Shown: piece after piece, positions 26,852 to 35,908 of the stretch
Numbering within the stretch: the stretch's first letter is position 1
Layout of the letters: each line of letters starts with the position of its first letter
Notes under the pieces: model-generated
Databases searched by the model: none
The model's input: only the letters and a program-made list of their open reading frames with translations
Told to the model about the DNA's origin: nothing
Program-made: the position numbers and the translations under genes
Source: Roseibacterium beibuensis
GTDB lineage: Bacteria; Pseudomonadota; Alphaproteobacteria; Rhodobacterales; Rhodobacteraceae
Assembly (NCBI RefSeq): GCF_039542305.1
Contig: NZ_BAABHW010000002.1
Span: 891,469 to 955,468 of the forward strand
Length of the DNA: 64,000 nucleotides
Reading direction: 5' to 3'

Positions 26852-29055
26852 TGATGCCCCGCCCCCTCGCCCCGATCGCACACCGGACGGTCCTTGCCTT
26901 GACGTCGATCTTCGTCGGCGCAACCGGCCTTTGCGCTCAGACACTCGCGGTTCAATCCGGCGAGCATGACGGATTTTCCCGGCTGGTCGTGGATATCGGC
27001 CCCGACCGGGACTGGGCGTTGACGGGCGACGGGCGTGACTATGCCCTGACAGTGACACCGGCACCCGAGGGGTTCGATACGAGCGCCGTCTTCGACCTGA
27101 TCCAGCGCGATCGGCTGGCCGAGATTGACGCCGGCACCTCGCTGACCCTTTCGCTGGCCTGCCCCTGCGACGTCGAGGCGTTTCGCTTTCGCGACCGCTA
27201 CGTCGTGATCGACATCGCCGATCCGCCGGACGAGCCCAGGCCTGCCCTGACCCGGCCCGCCACCGCCGGGGTGTTGCCGGACCTCGCGGCTCTCCTGGCC
27301 GAGGATGTCGATCTTGATCTCGCCCCGGACATGCCCGAAGCCGCCCCGACCCGTCCCGACATCCCGCACGGGGTGGACAACATAGACCTCGAAGAGGCCG
27401 CGCAGATCATGGCCGCGCAACTGGCCCGCGCCGCGGCTGCGGGGTTGCTCGATGCCAGCCTCGGGCGCCCCTTGGCGGATGCCGACCCTGTCGCTTCGGG
27501 CCCAAGTGCCTCCCCGGAAGACCGCGATGTGCCCGCACTCGTGGAGGACGCGGATCGGGACATGGCCCTCGTGTCACCAACCGCAGAGGCCGCAACGGAA
27601 AGGCGCGGGGCCGACGCCCCGGGACGCGATGGCGACCTGGAGGAGGACGGCCCCGCAGAGATGCCGCCCCTGCGAGCAGAAACCGCCTTCGACACCGACC
27701 GGCGCCCCGCTCCGAGCCCCGCGTCGCAGCGCCCGCCACTGTCATGCGACGGCCTTACCTATGAGATCCGGGATTGGGCCGATGGCGCGGGTCCGGCCCA
27801 GGGGTTGGGGCCCCTGCGCCTCGGGCTGTTCGATGAGCGCGACAGGTTGGTGCCAGAAGGGGCCATCGCGCTCGCCCGCCACTACCTTTTTTACGGGTTC
27901 GGGGCCGAAGCCGCGTTCTGGCTTCGACAGTTGGACACCCCGCCCGAGGACCTCCTGATCATCGCGGCCATGGTCGATGGTGCCGACAGTCCGCGTTTCC
28001 CGGTCGAAGCCGACCCGATGGCCTGCAGTGGAAGCGAGTTGTTCTGGCGATATCTCGACGGGCGCATCGGACCGCGCCTGTCGGAGGCCCAGGTCGGCCT
28101 CGTCCAAAGGTCCCATGCCGCTTTGCCGGTTGTGCTGCGCGATCACCTCGCGCCGCGCCTGGCGCGGCGGCTTCAGAGCGACGGCCATGACAGCGCGGCC
28201 AGAAACGTGGCCGATGCCATCGTGCGGGGCGGTCGCCTGCCACAAGACGCGGTTGCGCGCCTCGATCTCGATCTTGGGGTGGAACCGGACTCCGCACAGA
28301 TGCGCATGATCCTGGACCAAGCGTTGGAGGCTGACGGGGCCACGCCCGCTGAAACCATGTCCCACGCCCTTGCCCTGGCCCGCCGAACCGGCACGCCCAC
28401 GGATCAGACGCGCCTGGTCGCCGCCGAGGCCTTGCTGCGCGAGACGCCTGCCGGTGAAACGTCAGATGCGCTGTGGCGCGAAGTCGTCCTCGCCCACGCA
28501 GCGACGGGCAACCTCGATGAATGCGTCGAGATGCTCCTCGACGCGGAGGGGCGGTCGGACGAAGTGCGAGGCGAGGCGATCCTCCACCTGATCGCTTCTC
28601 GGCTCGACGCACAGGACACCGCCGCGCTGGCCGCCGTGGCGCATCTTTTTGGCAGCACGTGGAACGTTGAGGGGTCGGAGGCCGGGCGCGTGCGCATGGC
28701 GGCCATTTCGCATCTGCGCGATGCAGGTCTTTTCCAAGCCGCCGAGGCGCTGCGGGGCGGGCAGCGGAGCCTGATCCTCCCCGCCGGTCCCGCGCCCGAA
28801 CGCTCTGACGATGACCTGCTGTCCGAGGCCTGGTCGACCCGTGACTGGCCGACACTGGCCGAAATCACCGACGGCCCACAGCGCCAGCTTGCCAACCGTA
28901 TGATGCATCTCTTGCCCGACGACCCAGGGTCCATGGATGCCGAGGAAGAACGCCGCGATGCAGAAACAGACCTGCAGGACCTGTCAATTCTTATAGAAGA
29001 TAGTGACGCCCTGAGGCAGCTTGTATCGGTTTTGTTGCGACCGGGAGGTGATTGA
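26848..29055 (+). CDS. Large secreted protein with AMIN-like N-terminus, function unknown
   Basis: A 735-residue protein coupled to motA by an ATGA overlap. It has a signal peptide (about 1-30, ending GLCA), then an AMIN-like beta domain (about 32-125; LAVQSGEHDGFSRLVVDIG...FRFRDRYVVIDIADPP). A disordered Asp/Glu/Pro/Ala region follows (about 130-290), then a long helical-repeat domain (about 310-735) with Leu/Ala-rich TPR-like helices. AMIN domains bind peptidoglycan in AmiC and PilQ. With motE just upstream of motA and a muralytic enzyme downstream, a stator-anchoring or MotC-like role is possible, but MotC of Sinorhizobium is shorter and I see no direct similarity. AT-rich repeat at 28989-29001. 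Confidence 0.75.
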   Translation: MMMPRPLAPIAHRTVLALTSIFVGATGLCAQTLAVQSGEHDGFSRLVVDIGPDRDWALTGDGRDYALTVTPAPEGFDTSAVFDLIQRDRLAEIDAGTSLTLSLACPCDVEAFRFRDRYVVIDIADPPDEPRPALTRPATAGVLPDLAALLAEDVDLDLAPDMPEAAPTRPDIPHGVDNIDLEEAAQIMAAQLARAAAAGLLDASLGRPLADADPVASGPSASPEDRDVPALVEDADRDMALVSPTAEAATERRGADAPGRDGDLEEDGPAEMPPLRAETAFDTDRRPAPSPASQRPPLSCDGLTYEIRDWADGAGPAQGLGPLRLGLFDERDRLVPEGAIALARHYLFYGFGAEAAFWLRQLDTPPEDLLIIAAMVDGADSPRFPVEADPMACSGSELFWRYLDGRIGPRLSEAQVGLVQRSHAALPVVLRDHLAPRLARRLQSDGHDSAARNVADAIVRGGRLPQDAVARLDLDLGVEPDSAQMRMILDQALEADGATPAETMSHALALARRTGTPTDQTRLVAAEALLRETPAGETSDALWREVVLAHAATGNLDECVEMLLDAEGRSDEVRGEAILHLIASRLDAQDTAALAAVAHLFGSTWNVEGSEAGRVRMAAISHLRDAGLFQAAEALRGGQRSLILPAGPAPERSDDDLLSEAWSTRDWPTLAEITDGPQRQLANRMMHLLPDDPGSMDAEEERRDAETDLQDLSILIEDSDALRQLVSVLLRPGGD

Positions 29056-29841
29056 ATGGTCAAGCTACAGCAAAACGCTGCCCGGTCGCTTTTCAATCGG
29101 GCCCTCATCAAACGGCTTGCCCATGTTTGCGCGCTTTGCATGCTGGCTTGGGCTTTGCCCGTGACGGGCCCCACACTGGCCGAACCCAGCGCGTTTGCTG
29201 AAACGCGCCACGGCCCAGCGATGGATCTCTGCGACCGGGCGGCACGCGCCGCCGCCGATGAAACAGGGGTTCCTCTCGACATCTTGCGCAGCATTGCCCT
29301 CCTTGAAACGGGGCGGACCATCGAGGGCCGCTTCATTAGCTGGCCCTGGACACTCAATGCCGGCGGCGAGGGGATGTGGTTCGACACGCGCGCCGCAGCG
29401 CTGCACGAATTGCAGCGCCGGTTGGCTTCGGGTCGGCGCAATGTCGATATCGGATGTTTCCAGTTGAACCACCGCTGGCATGCCGCCCGGTTCGAGTCGG
29501 CGGCCGCGATGATCGACCCTGTCGGAAATGCGCGCTACGCGGCGCGGTTCCTTCTGGATCTGCGAACGGAGCTAGGTGACTGGGACGCGGCGATTGCCGC
29601 ATATCATTCGCGCACCCCCCGGCATGGGCAAAGGTACATCGCCCGGTTCCACGAGATAGCCGCGGACCTCCCCGAACTGGCGCCAGACACGCGGCCGGCG
29701 GCTCGGCCCGAGGGGCCCACAACACCCTTCGACCATGTCCGACGCCAACCTCTTGTGACTCTCGGGCGCGGCAGTTTGGCGTCGGCTCAGCCCCTTTTCG
29801 CCAGGGCATCGGCCCTTCCGCTATTCGGGGGGCAACCATGA
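29056..29841 (+). CDS. Flagellar lytic transglycosylase (SltF-like)
   Basis: A 261-residue exported protein: N-terminal signal (VCALCMLAWALPVTGPTLA, about 20-38) and one SLT/goose-lysozyme-type domain (about 58-200). The catalytic Glu lies in IALLETGRTIEGRF, followed by WPWTLNAGGEGMWF, NVDIGCFQLNHRWH and AIAAYHSRTP, the usual order of SLT motifs. It begins on the base after the preceding stop and overlaps flhA by four bases. Rhodobacter SltF cuts peptidoglycan to let the rod pass; FlgJ here (44159) has no muramidase domain, so this protein would supply that activity. Confidence 0.88.
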   Translation: MVKLQQNAARSLFNRALIKRLAHVCALCMLAWALPVTGPTLAEPSAFAETRHGPAMDLCDRAARAAADETGVPLDILRSIALLETGRTIEGRFISWPWTLNAGGEGMWFDTRAAALHELQRRLASGRRNVDIGCFQLNHRWHAARFESAAAMIDPVGNARYAARFLLDLRTELGDWDAAIAAYHSRTPRHGQRYIARFHEIAADLPELAPDTRPAARPEGPTTPFDHVRRQPLVTLGRGSLASAQPLFARASALPLFGGQP

Positions 29842-31916
29842 AACGGGCCGCGACCCTCTTCCAGCCAACGATCCTGTTTGCGTTGGCGCTGATGGCGATC
29901 ATCGTCATGATGATCCTGCCCGTGCCCAGCTTCATCCTCGATATCGGGCTCGCCGCGTCCTTTGGTCTTGCGATCCTGATCTTCACGGTGACCCTGTTCA
30001 TCGAGCGTCCGCTCGATTTCTCGTCCTTCCCGACAGTGCTGCTGGCCTCTCTCATGCTGCGGCTATCCCTGAACGTGTCGTCCACCAAGCTGATCATCGG
30101 TCAGGGTCACACCGGCACGGGGGCGGCTGGTGGCGTGATCGAAGGCTTCGCGATGTTCGTGATCGGCGGCTCGGTCGTCATGGGGCTCGTCATCTTTTGC
30201 GTCCTGCTGATCGTGAATTTCATCGTCATCAACAAGGGCGCGGCCCGCATGGCCGAGGTTGGCGCGCGCTTCGCGCTCGATGGCATGCCGGGAAAACAGC
30301 TGGCCATCGATAGCGACATGGCGGCCGGCGCAATCGACCATGCCGAGGCCAAGCGGCGTCGCGAGACCGAGCAGGCGGAAACGACCTTTTTCGGCTCGCT
30401 CGACGGGGCGTCGAAATTCGTGAAGGGCGACGCGATCGCGGGATTGCTGATCACGCTCCTGAACCTGGTTGTCGGCCTGATCATCGGCACGGCCATTCAC
30501 GACATGCCCCTGGCCCAGGCGTTCGAGACCTATTCGATCCTGACGGTCGGCGACGGGCTGGTCAGCCAGATCCCCGCCGTGATCATCGCCATTGCCTCGG
30601 CGCTGCTTTTGGCACGGGGTGGGGCATCCGGCTCCACCGATACGGCCCTGATCCAACAATTGGGCAATCACCCCTCCGCATTGGCCACGGTCGGTGTCCT
30701 GATGGCGATCTTCGCGATGGTGCCAGGCCTGCCGTTTCTGCCCTTCCTGCTGGGCGCCGCGGCGCTAGGAGCCGCGGCTTGGGTCCGCCACAAGGCGCTT
30801 TTGGCCGAGGCCCAACAGCCCGCGCCCGAGGCAGAGGCCCCGGCCAAGGCCGAGGAAAAGATCGGCGACCTGCTGGACCTCGACGATATCCACGTGGAAT
30901 TCGCCCCGGATCTCGTGGCCCTTGCCCTTGACCCGGCCACCGGTCTCGATGCCAGGATCCGCAACATGCGCGAGCACGTCGCGCGCGCCTTCGGCCTGAT
31001 CCTGCCCGAGATCCGTCTGACCGATCGCGGCGACATGCCCAGTGGCAGCTACGCGATCCGGCTGCTCGGGGTGGAGCATGCCACGGCCCGCCTGCAGCCC
31101 TCCCGGGTGCTGGCCCTGGTCGGGGATGCCCATACAGACCTGCCGCCGGGCGACGACGTGGAGGAACCTGTCTACGGCGCCCCGGCCCGCTGGATCGCCG
31201 CCCAGGATCGCGAGGCGGCCGCCCTCAAGGGCGTCACCGTGGTGGAGGCCTCCGAAGTGCTGGCCACGCATCTTCTGGAAGTCCTGAAGCGAAACCTCGA
31301 CCGATTGCTCACCTTCAAGACGCTGCAACGCCAGCTTGACGCGTTCGTCACCCTGTCCGACGGCGCCCGGTCCGAGGAAAATCGGCGGCTTCTGGACGAG
31401 ATGATCCCCGACAAGGTGCCGCTTGGCCTGCTTCATTCGGTGCTGCGCCTGCTGCTGGCCGAGCAGGTCTCGATCCGCAACCTGCCGCTGATCCTCGAAG
31501 CGGTGGCCGAGGCGCGCGGGGGATCGGCGCCGCCCGAAGTGATTTGTGAACACGTCCGGCAAAGGCTCGGGTTCCAACTGGTGGCCGAGATGAAACGCGC
31601 GGACGGCACCCTGCCGCTGATCCAGCTCTCGAACGATTGGGAAGAGGTGTTCCTGCGCCACCAGATCGGGGGCGAAACCGGCTTGCCCGAAATTGCCCTG
31701 CCGCCGGACCAGTTCAATGCGCTGGCCAGATCGGTGGCCGAGAAGGTCTCTCAGGCCGGCGAAAAGGGCAGCTACCCGGCGGTCGTCACATCGGCCCTGC
31801 GCCGCCGCTTCCTGCGCACGGTGCTGAACGCGCGCGGCATCCCGAACCCCGTCTTCTCTTTCGAGGAAATCGGGCTGGAAGCGAAACCCGCGCTGGTCGG
31901 GTTGGCGGCCCCATGA
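29838..31916 (+). CDS. flhA: Flagellar type III export gate protein FlhA
   Basis: Largest export-gate component: membrane proton channel plus cytoplasmic nonamer ring that docks chaperones. The 692-residue protein has eight predicted helices in the first 330 residues, including VPSFILDIGLAASFGLAILIFTVTLF and the FHIPEP-region segment DFSSFPTVLLASLMLRLSLNVSSTKLI, GAARMAEVGARFALDGMPGKQLAIDSD, and a C-terminal domain with LSEVLQRLL-type helices (MIPDKVPLGLLHSVLRLLLAEQVSIRNLPLILEAV). ATGA overlaps on both sides. Confidence 0.97.
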   Translation: MKRAATLFQPTILFALALMAIIVMMILPVPSFILDIGLAASFGLAILIFTVTLFIERPLDFSSFPTVLLASLMLRLSLNVSSTKLIIGQGHTGTGAAGGVIEGFAMFVIGGSVVMGLVIFCVLLIVNFIVINKGAARMAEVGARFALDGMPGKQLAIDSDMAAGAIDHAEAKRRRETEQAETTFFGSLDGASKFVKGDAIAGLLITLLNLVVGLIIGTAIHDMPLAQAFETYSILTVGDGLVSQIPAVIIAIASALLLARGGASGSTDTALIQQLGNHPSALATVGVLMAIFAMVPGLPFLPFLLGAAALGAAAWVRHKALLAEAQQPAPEAEAPAKAEEKIGDLLDLDDIHVEFAPDLVALALDPATGLDARIRNMREHVARAFGLILPEIRLTDRGDMPSGSYAIRLLGVEHATARLQPSRVLALVGDAHTDLPPGDDVEEPVYGAPARWIAAQDREAAALKGVTVVEASEVLATHLLEVLKRNLDRLLTFKTLQRQLDAFVTLSDGARSEENRRLLDEMIPDKVPLGLLHSVLRLLLAEQVSIRNLPLILEAVAEARGGSAPPEVICEHVRQRLGFQLVAEMKRADGTLPLIQLSNDWEEVFLRHQIGGETGLPEIALPPDQFNALARSVAEKVSQAGEKGSYPAVVTSALRRRFLRTVLNARGIPNPVFSFEEIGLEAKPALVGLAAP

Positions 31917-32683
31917 CCGATTTGCTGGCGCATCTTCTGGGGATGTCGCAGCTGTGGCTGATGGCCGGGCTGTCGGTCTTTCTCAGGGTCGGGGCCGCCT
32001 TCCTGGTTCTGCCGGGGCTGGGGGACCAGATGGTGCCCATGCGCGTGCGTCTGGGCGCGGCGCTGGCGATGAGCGTATTCCTGACGCCGATGCTGGTGAC
32101 CGAGATCGGCGGCAGCCCTGCCCTCCCCCCCGTCCAGACCTTTGTCAGCGAGGCGGGCGCGGGGTTGCTCCTCGGCCTCGCGCTGCGCCTGACGGTGCAT
32201 GCGCTGCAGATCGCCGGCAGCATCGCGGCGCAGTCCACCTCGCTCAGCCAGATCATGGGCGGCGCCTCGCCCGATCCGCAACCTGCCATGGGGGCGATCC
32301 TGACCCTGGCCGGGGTCACGTTCGCCGTGATCTCGGGCCTGCACGTCCACCTCGTCGAAGCGTTCCTGAGATCCTACACGCTGCTTCCCTTTGGCGATCT
32401 ACCGGGCCCGCGGGACGTCGGCGCCTGGGGCGTCGCGCAGGTCGCCGACAGCTTTTCACTGGCCTTTTCGCTGGCGGCGCCGTTCCTGATCGCGTCCCTG
32501 CTCTACAACGTGGCGCTCGGCGTCATCAACAAGGCCATGCCGCAGTTGATGGTCGCTTTCGTGGGGGCACCGGCGATCACCTGGGGCGGGCTCGTCCTTT
32601 TGCTGGTCACGACCCCCTTCATCCTGCCCATCTGGCTATCAGCCTTTGAAGCTGCGCTCGTGTCGCCGATCGGGGGGCCGTGA
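31913..32683 (+). CDS. fliR: Flagellar type III export gate protein FliR
   Basis: Completes the FliP5-Q4-R1 export pore. The 256-residue protein has six hydrophobic segments; FLRVGAAFLVLPGLGDQMVPMRVRLGAALAMSVFL (about 21-55), LALRLTVHALQIAGSIAAQSTSLSQIMGG (about 85-113) and FVGAPAITWGGLVLLLVTTPFILPIW near the end are family features. Starts at the ATGA overlap with flhA; the longer in-frame reading upstream lies in flhA and is rejected. Confidence 0.94.
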   Translation: MTDLLAHLLGMSQLWLMAGLSVFLRVGAAFLVLPGLGDQMVPMRVRLGAALAMSVFLTPMLVTEIGGSPALPPVQTFVSEAGAGLLLGLALRLTVHALQIAGSIAAQSTSLSQIMGGASPDPQPAMGAILTLAGVTFAVISGLHVHLVEAFLRSYTLLPFGDLPGPRDVGAWGVAQVADSFSLAFSLAAPFLIASLLYNVALGVINKAMPQLMVAFVGAPAITWGGLVLLLVTTPFILPIWLSAFEAALVSPIGGP

Positions 32684-33768
32684 TGTCCGAAGACGAGTCG
32701 CCACGCGACAAACCGCATGACCCGACGCCGCGGAAACTCGAAGAGGCGCGAAAGAAGGGCGAAATCGTCCGGTCGGCCGACCTCAACACGGCGGTCACCT
32801 ATTTCGGCTTTCTCCTGTCCGGGGCCCTGCTGGCCCCTTGGGTGGTGCAGTCGCTGGGGCGGCTCATGCAGGAAAGTCTCGGGCGGGCCGATCCCTTGTC
32901 GGCCCTGATCCTCGCCCCGGGCGGGTCAACCGCAGCGGCTGGCGCGGTGTTCGATAGCCTCCTAAGCGCAGGCGTCGTGATCCTGGTGCCCGCACTGCTG
33001 CTGCTTGTGGCCCTGATCGCGCAACGGGGTCTTTTGTTCAGTCCGTCCAAGCTGTCGCCGAAACTCTCGCGGATTTCGCCGCTGTCAAATGCACGAAACA
33101 AGTTCGGCGCGCAGGGGCTGTTTCAATTCGCGAAATCCGCCGTGAAGCTGGCGGTCGTATCCAGTCTTCTCGCGCTCTATCTCTGGGCGCGGGCCGAGGC
33201 GATCCTTGCCGCGATCTACGCGTCGCCCGGGCAGATCCTTGTGCAACTGGGCGGTCTGGTCCTCGATTTCCTGATCGTCGTGACCGGCATGGCGGTCGTC
33301 ATCGGCGGGATCGACTGGATGTGGGAATACGCGCAGCACCAGGCCAAGAACCGGATGTCCCGGCAGGAAGTGATGGACGAGGTCAAAAGCGCCGAGGGCG
33401 ATCCGACCATGAAACAGGCCCGGCGGCAAAGGGGCCAGGCGCTCGCCACGAACCAGATGCTGGCGGAGGTGCCCAAGGCTGACGTGGTGATCGTGAACCC
33501 GACCCATTACGCGGTCGCCTTGAAATGGGAGCGGCCCAAGGGCGGTGTGCCGGTCTGTGTCGCGAAGGGGGTGGATGAAATCGCGGCGCGCATCCGCGAG
33601 AAAGCGGCCGAGGCGGGCGTGCCGATCCATTCCGACCCGCCGACGGCGCGCACCCTGTTCGCCAGCGTCGAGATCGGCGATCCGATCGCGCCGGACCAGT
33701 ATCGCGCCGTCGCCGCCGCCATTCGCTTCGCCGACCTCATGCGGCGCAAAGCCGGTCGGAGGCCCTGA
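32683..33768 (+). CDS. flhB: Flagellar type III export switch protein FlhB
   Basis: Switches export from rod/hook to filament substrates after self-cleavage. The 361-residue protein starts SEDESPRDKPHDPTPRKLEEARKKGEIVRSADLN, the conserved FlhB head, has four membrane helices up to about 215 and the cytoplasmic autocleavage site NPTH (VIVNPTHYAVALKW, about 270). The ATG at 32683 overlaps the fliR stop by one base; a GTG at 32680 is also possible. Hook-length protein FliK, its partner, is at 44570. Confidence 0.96.
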   Translation: MSEDESPRDKPHDPTPRKLEEARKKGEIVRSADLNTAVTYFGFLLSGALLAPWVVQSLGRLMQESLGRADPLSALILAPGGSTAAAGAVFDSLLSAGVVILVPALLLLVALIAQRGLLFSPSKLSPKLSRISPLSNARNKFGAQGLFQFAKSAVKLAVVSSLLALYLWARAEAILAAIYASPGQILVQLGGLVLDFLIVVTGMAVVIGGIDWMWEYAQHQAKNRMSRQEVMDEVKSAEGDPTMKQARRQRGQALATNQMLAEVPKADVVIVNPTHYAVALKWERPKGGVPVCVAKGVDEIAARIREKAAEAGVPIHSDPPTARTLFASVEIGDPIAPDQYRAVAAAIRFADLMRRKAGRRP

Positions 33769-34154
33769 TGAGCAAGGTCGATACCCGGCTTGGACACCTG
33801 AAGACGCTGGCCGACATGCTATCGCAGGCGGCCTTGCGCCCCGTGGCCGAGGTGCGTGCTCGGCGCGATGCCGTCAAGGCGCGCATCGACCAGATCGCGG
33901 CGCACCGGCGGGCGCTCCTCAGCGTGGGGACCGACCCGATCCTGGCAGCGCAGATGCTGGCCCAGGCCGCGCACCTGCGACGGCTGCAGATGTCGGAAAC
34001 CGAGGCGCTTGCCCGTGCCGAGGCTGATCTGGGCCGCGCCCGCGAGGCGGCGAGGCGGGCCTACGGGCGGGAGCAGATCCTTGCAGAGATCGAGAAACAA
34101 CAGATCGACGAGAGACGCCGCGCCCTGGAACGGAAACGGTGCCGCGGGATCTGA
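33768..34154 (+). CDS. FliJ-like coiled-coil protein
   Basis: A 128-residue, almost entirely helical and strongly charged protein (DTRLGHLKTLADMLSQ; then LRRLQMSETEALARAEADLGRAREAARRAYGREQILAEIEKQQ). The helical hairpin pattern and size fit FliJ, the stalk of the FliI ATPase, or a general export chaperone; sequence alone does not decide. It is the last gene of the fliL-to-flhB operon, overlapping the flhB stop by one base, and converges on the second FliL gene. There is no signal peptide. Confidence 0.65.
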   Translation: MSKVDTRLGHLKTLADMLSQAALRPVAEVRARRDAVKARIDQIAAHRRALLSVGTDPILAAQMLAQAAHLRRLQMSETEALARAEADLGRAREAARRAYGREQILAEIEKQQIDERRRALERKRCRGI

Positions 34155-34196
34155 GAGCGGAAAAATTTTTGCGGTGCGCGAAATGCGCGGTTGCCG

Positions 34197-34751
34197 TCAC
34201 GCATCCTGTCGCGTGATATCCACGATCAGGACATCGTAAACGCTATCGCCCAGGACCTGGGCTGCCGCTTCTCGCAGGCCGATGCGCAGCGGCGCCATGG
34301 CCGCAGCCTCGGTGAAACTCCCGTCGAACCCGCCTGCATTCGCATGGGCGAACATCACCTGCAGGAACGAGTCGCGCAAGCGCGGCTCGTGCTGGAACAC
34401 CAGGTCGTTGTCGCCGGTCGGCACCTCGAGCGTCAGGGCCATCACCACGAGCGACCGCACCATGCCGTGGCGGATGATTGGAACGATGAACTGGTTGTTC
34501 AGCCGGACATATTCCGTATCGGCCCCGGCGGGGGTGACGCGGATGATGCTGGTGCCATGACCCGCCGCGCCATGACCGTCGTCTTCGCCCTCGGCATGAT
34601 CGTCGCCATCGCCGCGCGCTTCGGTTTCTGCAGACCCGTGATCCTCGGCTGCCGGATCCGGGGAGGATGACGCCCCAAGGGTCAGACCTGCGCCCACCCC
34701 TCCGGCAAGACCAAGCAGGACAAGGAGCAACGGAAGAACAAGGCGCATCAT
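34197..34751 (-). CDS. FliL-type membrane protein (second copy)
   Basis: A 184-residue protein with an N-terminal membrane or signal helix (LVLPLLLVLLGLAGGVGAGLTLG, about 4-26), an acidic His-rich linker (about 30-66) and a FliL-like periplasmic domain: EYVRLNNQFIVPIIRHGMVRSLVVMALTLEVP, HEPRLRDSFLQVMFAHANAG and VYDVLIVDITRQ at the end. The layout matches FliL at 24240 but the sequences are clearly divergent. It is the last gene of the minus-strand flgB-to-flgH operon. It may be a stator accessory with a role distinct from the first copy. Confidence 0.8.
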   Translation of the reverse strand: MMRLVLPLLLVLLGLAGGVGAGLTLGASSSPDPAAEDHGSAETEARGDGDDHAEGEDDGHGAAGHGTSIIRVTPAGADTEYVRLNNQFIVPIIRHGMVRSLVVMALTLEVPTGDNDLVFQHEPRLRDSFLQVMFAHANAGGFDGSFTEAAAMAPLRIGLREAAAQVLGDSVYDVLIVDITRQDA

Positions 34752-34760
34752 CTGTGACCC

Positions 34761-35489
34761 TCAGAAAGGCAGGAGAATATCGGTGATCTGCTGTCCGTAG
34801 CGCGGCTGCTGCACGTCGCTGATCTGACCGCGCCCGCCATAGGAGATGCGCGCCGCCGCGATCCGGTCATAGGCGATCTCGTTCTGGCGCGAGATATCCT
34901 CGGGCCGGACATAGCCCGAGACCAGCAACTCGCGCAGCTCGTGGTTGACCCGCACCTCCTGCGTGCCTTCGATCCGCAGCACGCCGTTTTGCAGAACATC
35001 CGTGACGGTCGCCGCGATCCGCAGCTGGAGCTCCTCGTTGCGACGCACGGCACCGTCGCCAGCGTAGCGGCTGCTCGACCCGGTATCGACGGCGCCGGAC
35101 ATCGAGGCCCCGTCAGGCAATTCGCGATCCGCCAGTTCCGGCAGACCGAACAGGCCCGAAATCCCCATCTGTTCGGATCCCGCGCGTCCGCGTTCGGAAC
35201 TGTTCGAAATTTCGGCGCTTTCGTCGATCTCGATCACGACGGTAAGGATGTCGCCCCGCGCCCCCGCGCGCCGATCCCCGAGCAACGAGCGACGCCCTGC
35301 CGTCCAAAGCGACGCGCCCTCGTGGCGGGCGGCGGCGACGCGATCCTCGGGCAGGGGGGCCACGCTCATGGCAAACACCTCGTTGCCGGCGGTCGGCGTG
35401 TTGAAATCGGGGACCTGGCCCACTTCGGACAGGCGACCGCAACTGACCAAGGCAAGCGACAAGCAGAAAAACAGGAGGAATCGGGTCAT
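34761..35489 (-). CDS. flgH: Flagellar L-ring lipoprotein FlgH
   Basis: Forms the outer-membrane L ring. In the 242-residue precursor the signal ends in a lipobox (LALVSC, Cys17), so the protein is lipid-anchored. Family segments SLWTAGRRSLLGDRRAGARGDILTVVIEI (about 62-90), ISNSSERGRAGSE, RIEGTQEVRVNHELRELLVSGYVRPEDISRQNEI and the final RYGQQITDILLPF are present. The ATG at 35489 overlaps the flgA stop; the much longer frame upstream is antisense-like and rejected. Confidence 0.96.
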   Translation of the reverse strand: MTRFLLFFCLSLALVSCGRLSEVGQVPDFNTPTAGNEVFAMSVAPLPEDRVAAARHEGASLWTAGRRSLLGDRRAGARGDILTVVIEIDESAEISNSSERGRAGSEQMGISGLFGLPELADRELPDGASMSGAVDTGSSSRYAGDGAVRRNEELQLRIAATVTDVLQNGVLRIEGTQEVRVNHELRELLVSGYVRPEDISRQNEIAYDRIAAARISYGGRGQISDVQQPRYGQQITDILLPF

Positions 35490-35908
35490 GGCATCTGTCC
35501 AACGATGGCGAGGCCGGGCGCGGAGGCCACGGCAGTTACGGTATTGCGCGACGAGAGGTTCAAGGCGCGGAACGCCTCGCCTTCGGCCGCACGGTCGAGG
35601 GCCCGCCCCTCGGTCACGATCAACAGGCCACCGGAGTCGAACCGCAGCGTGATGACCTCGTTGCGTTCGATGATGGCGGGTGGGTGCACGTCCCCCCGGC
35701 GGACCGGCCGCCCGGGATAGAGGTTGACGCGCGCCTCCATCCCGATGGCCTGGTCCACCGCCCAAAGGGCGCCGGGCGTGTCGCCCTCGACCAGGACCAC
35801 GTCCTCGGGGCCGATCAGCTGCTGGCCACGGATCGTGGTGGAGGCGACCACGGTGTCGCCGACGGCGGGCTGCGCGAGAAGCATCAGGAAAAGAACCCAG
35901 CGCATCAC
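35486..35908 (-). CDS. flgA: Flagellar P-ring assembly chaperone FlgA
   Basis: Periplasmic chaperone for FlgI. The 140-residue protein, short for the family, has a signal peptide (ending AVGD, about 17) and the SAF-like core: TTIRGQQLIGPEDVVLVEG, YPGRPVRRGDVHPPAIIERNEVITLRFDSGGLLIVTEGRALD, with a short C-terminal end. It lies between flgG (ATGA overlap) and flgH in the usual order. Start at 35908 or one codon later (MM). Confidence 0.92.
   Translation of the reverse strand: MMRWVLFLMLLAQPAVGDTVVASTTIRGQQLIGPEDVVLVEGDTPGALWAVDQAIGMEARVNLYPGRPVRRGDVHPPAIIERNEVITLRFDSGGLLIVTEGRALDRAAEGEAFRALNLSSRNTVTAVASAPGLAIVGQMP

Noticed and set aside
25714..29055. 1113-codon reading joining motE and motA frames to the secreted protein
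   Set aside because: The first 378 codons are out of frame with the real motE and motA; a signal peptide begins at 26848.
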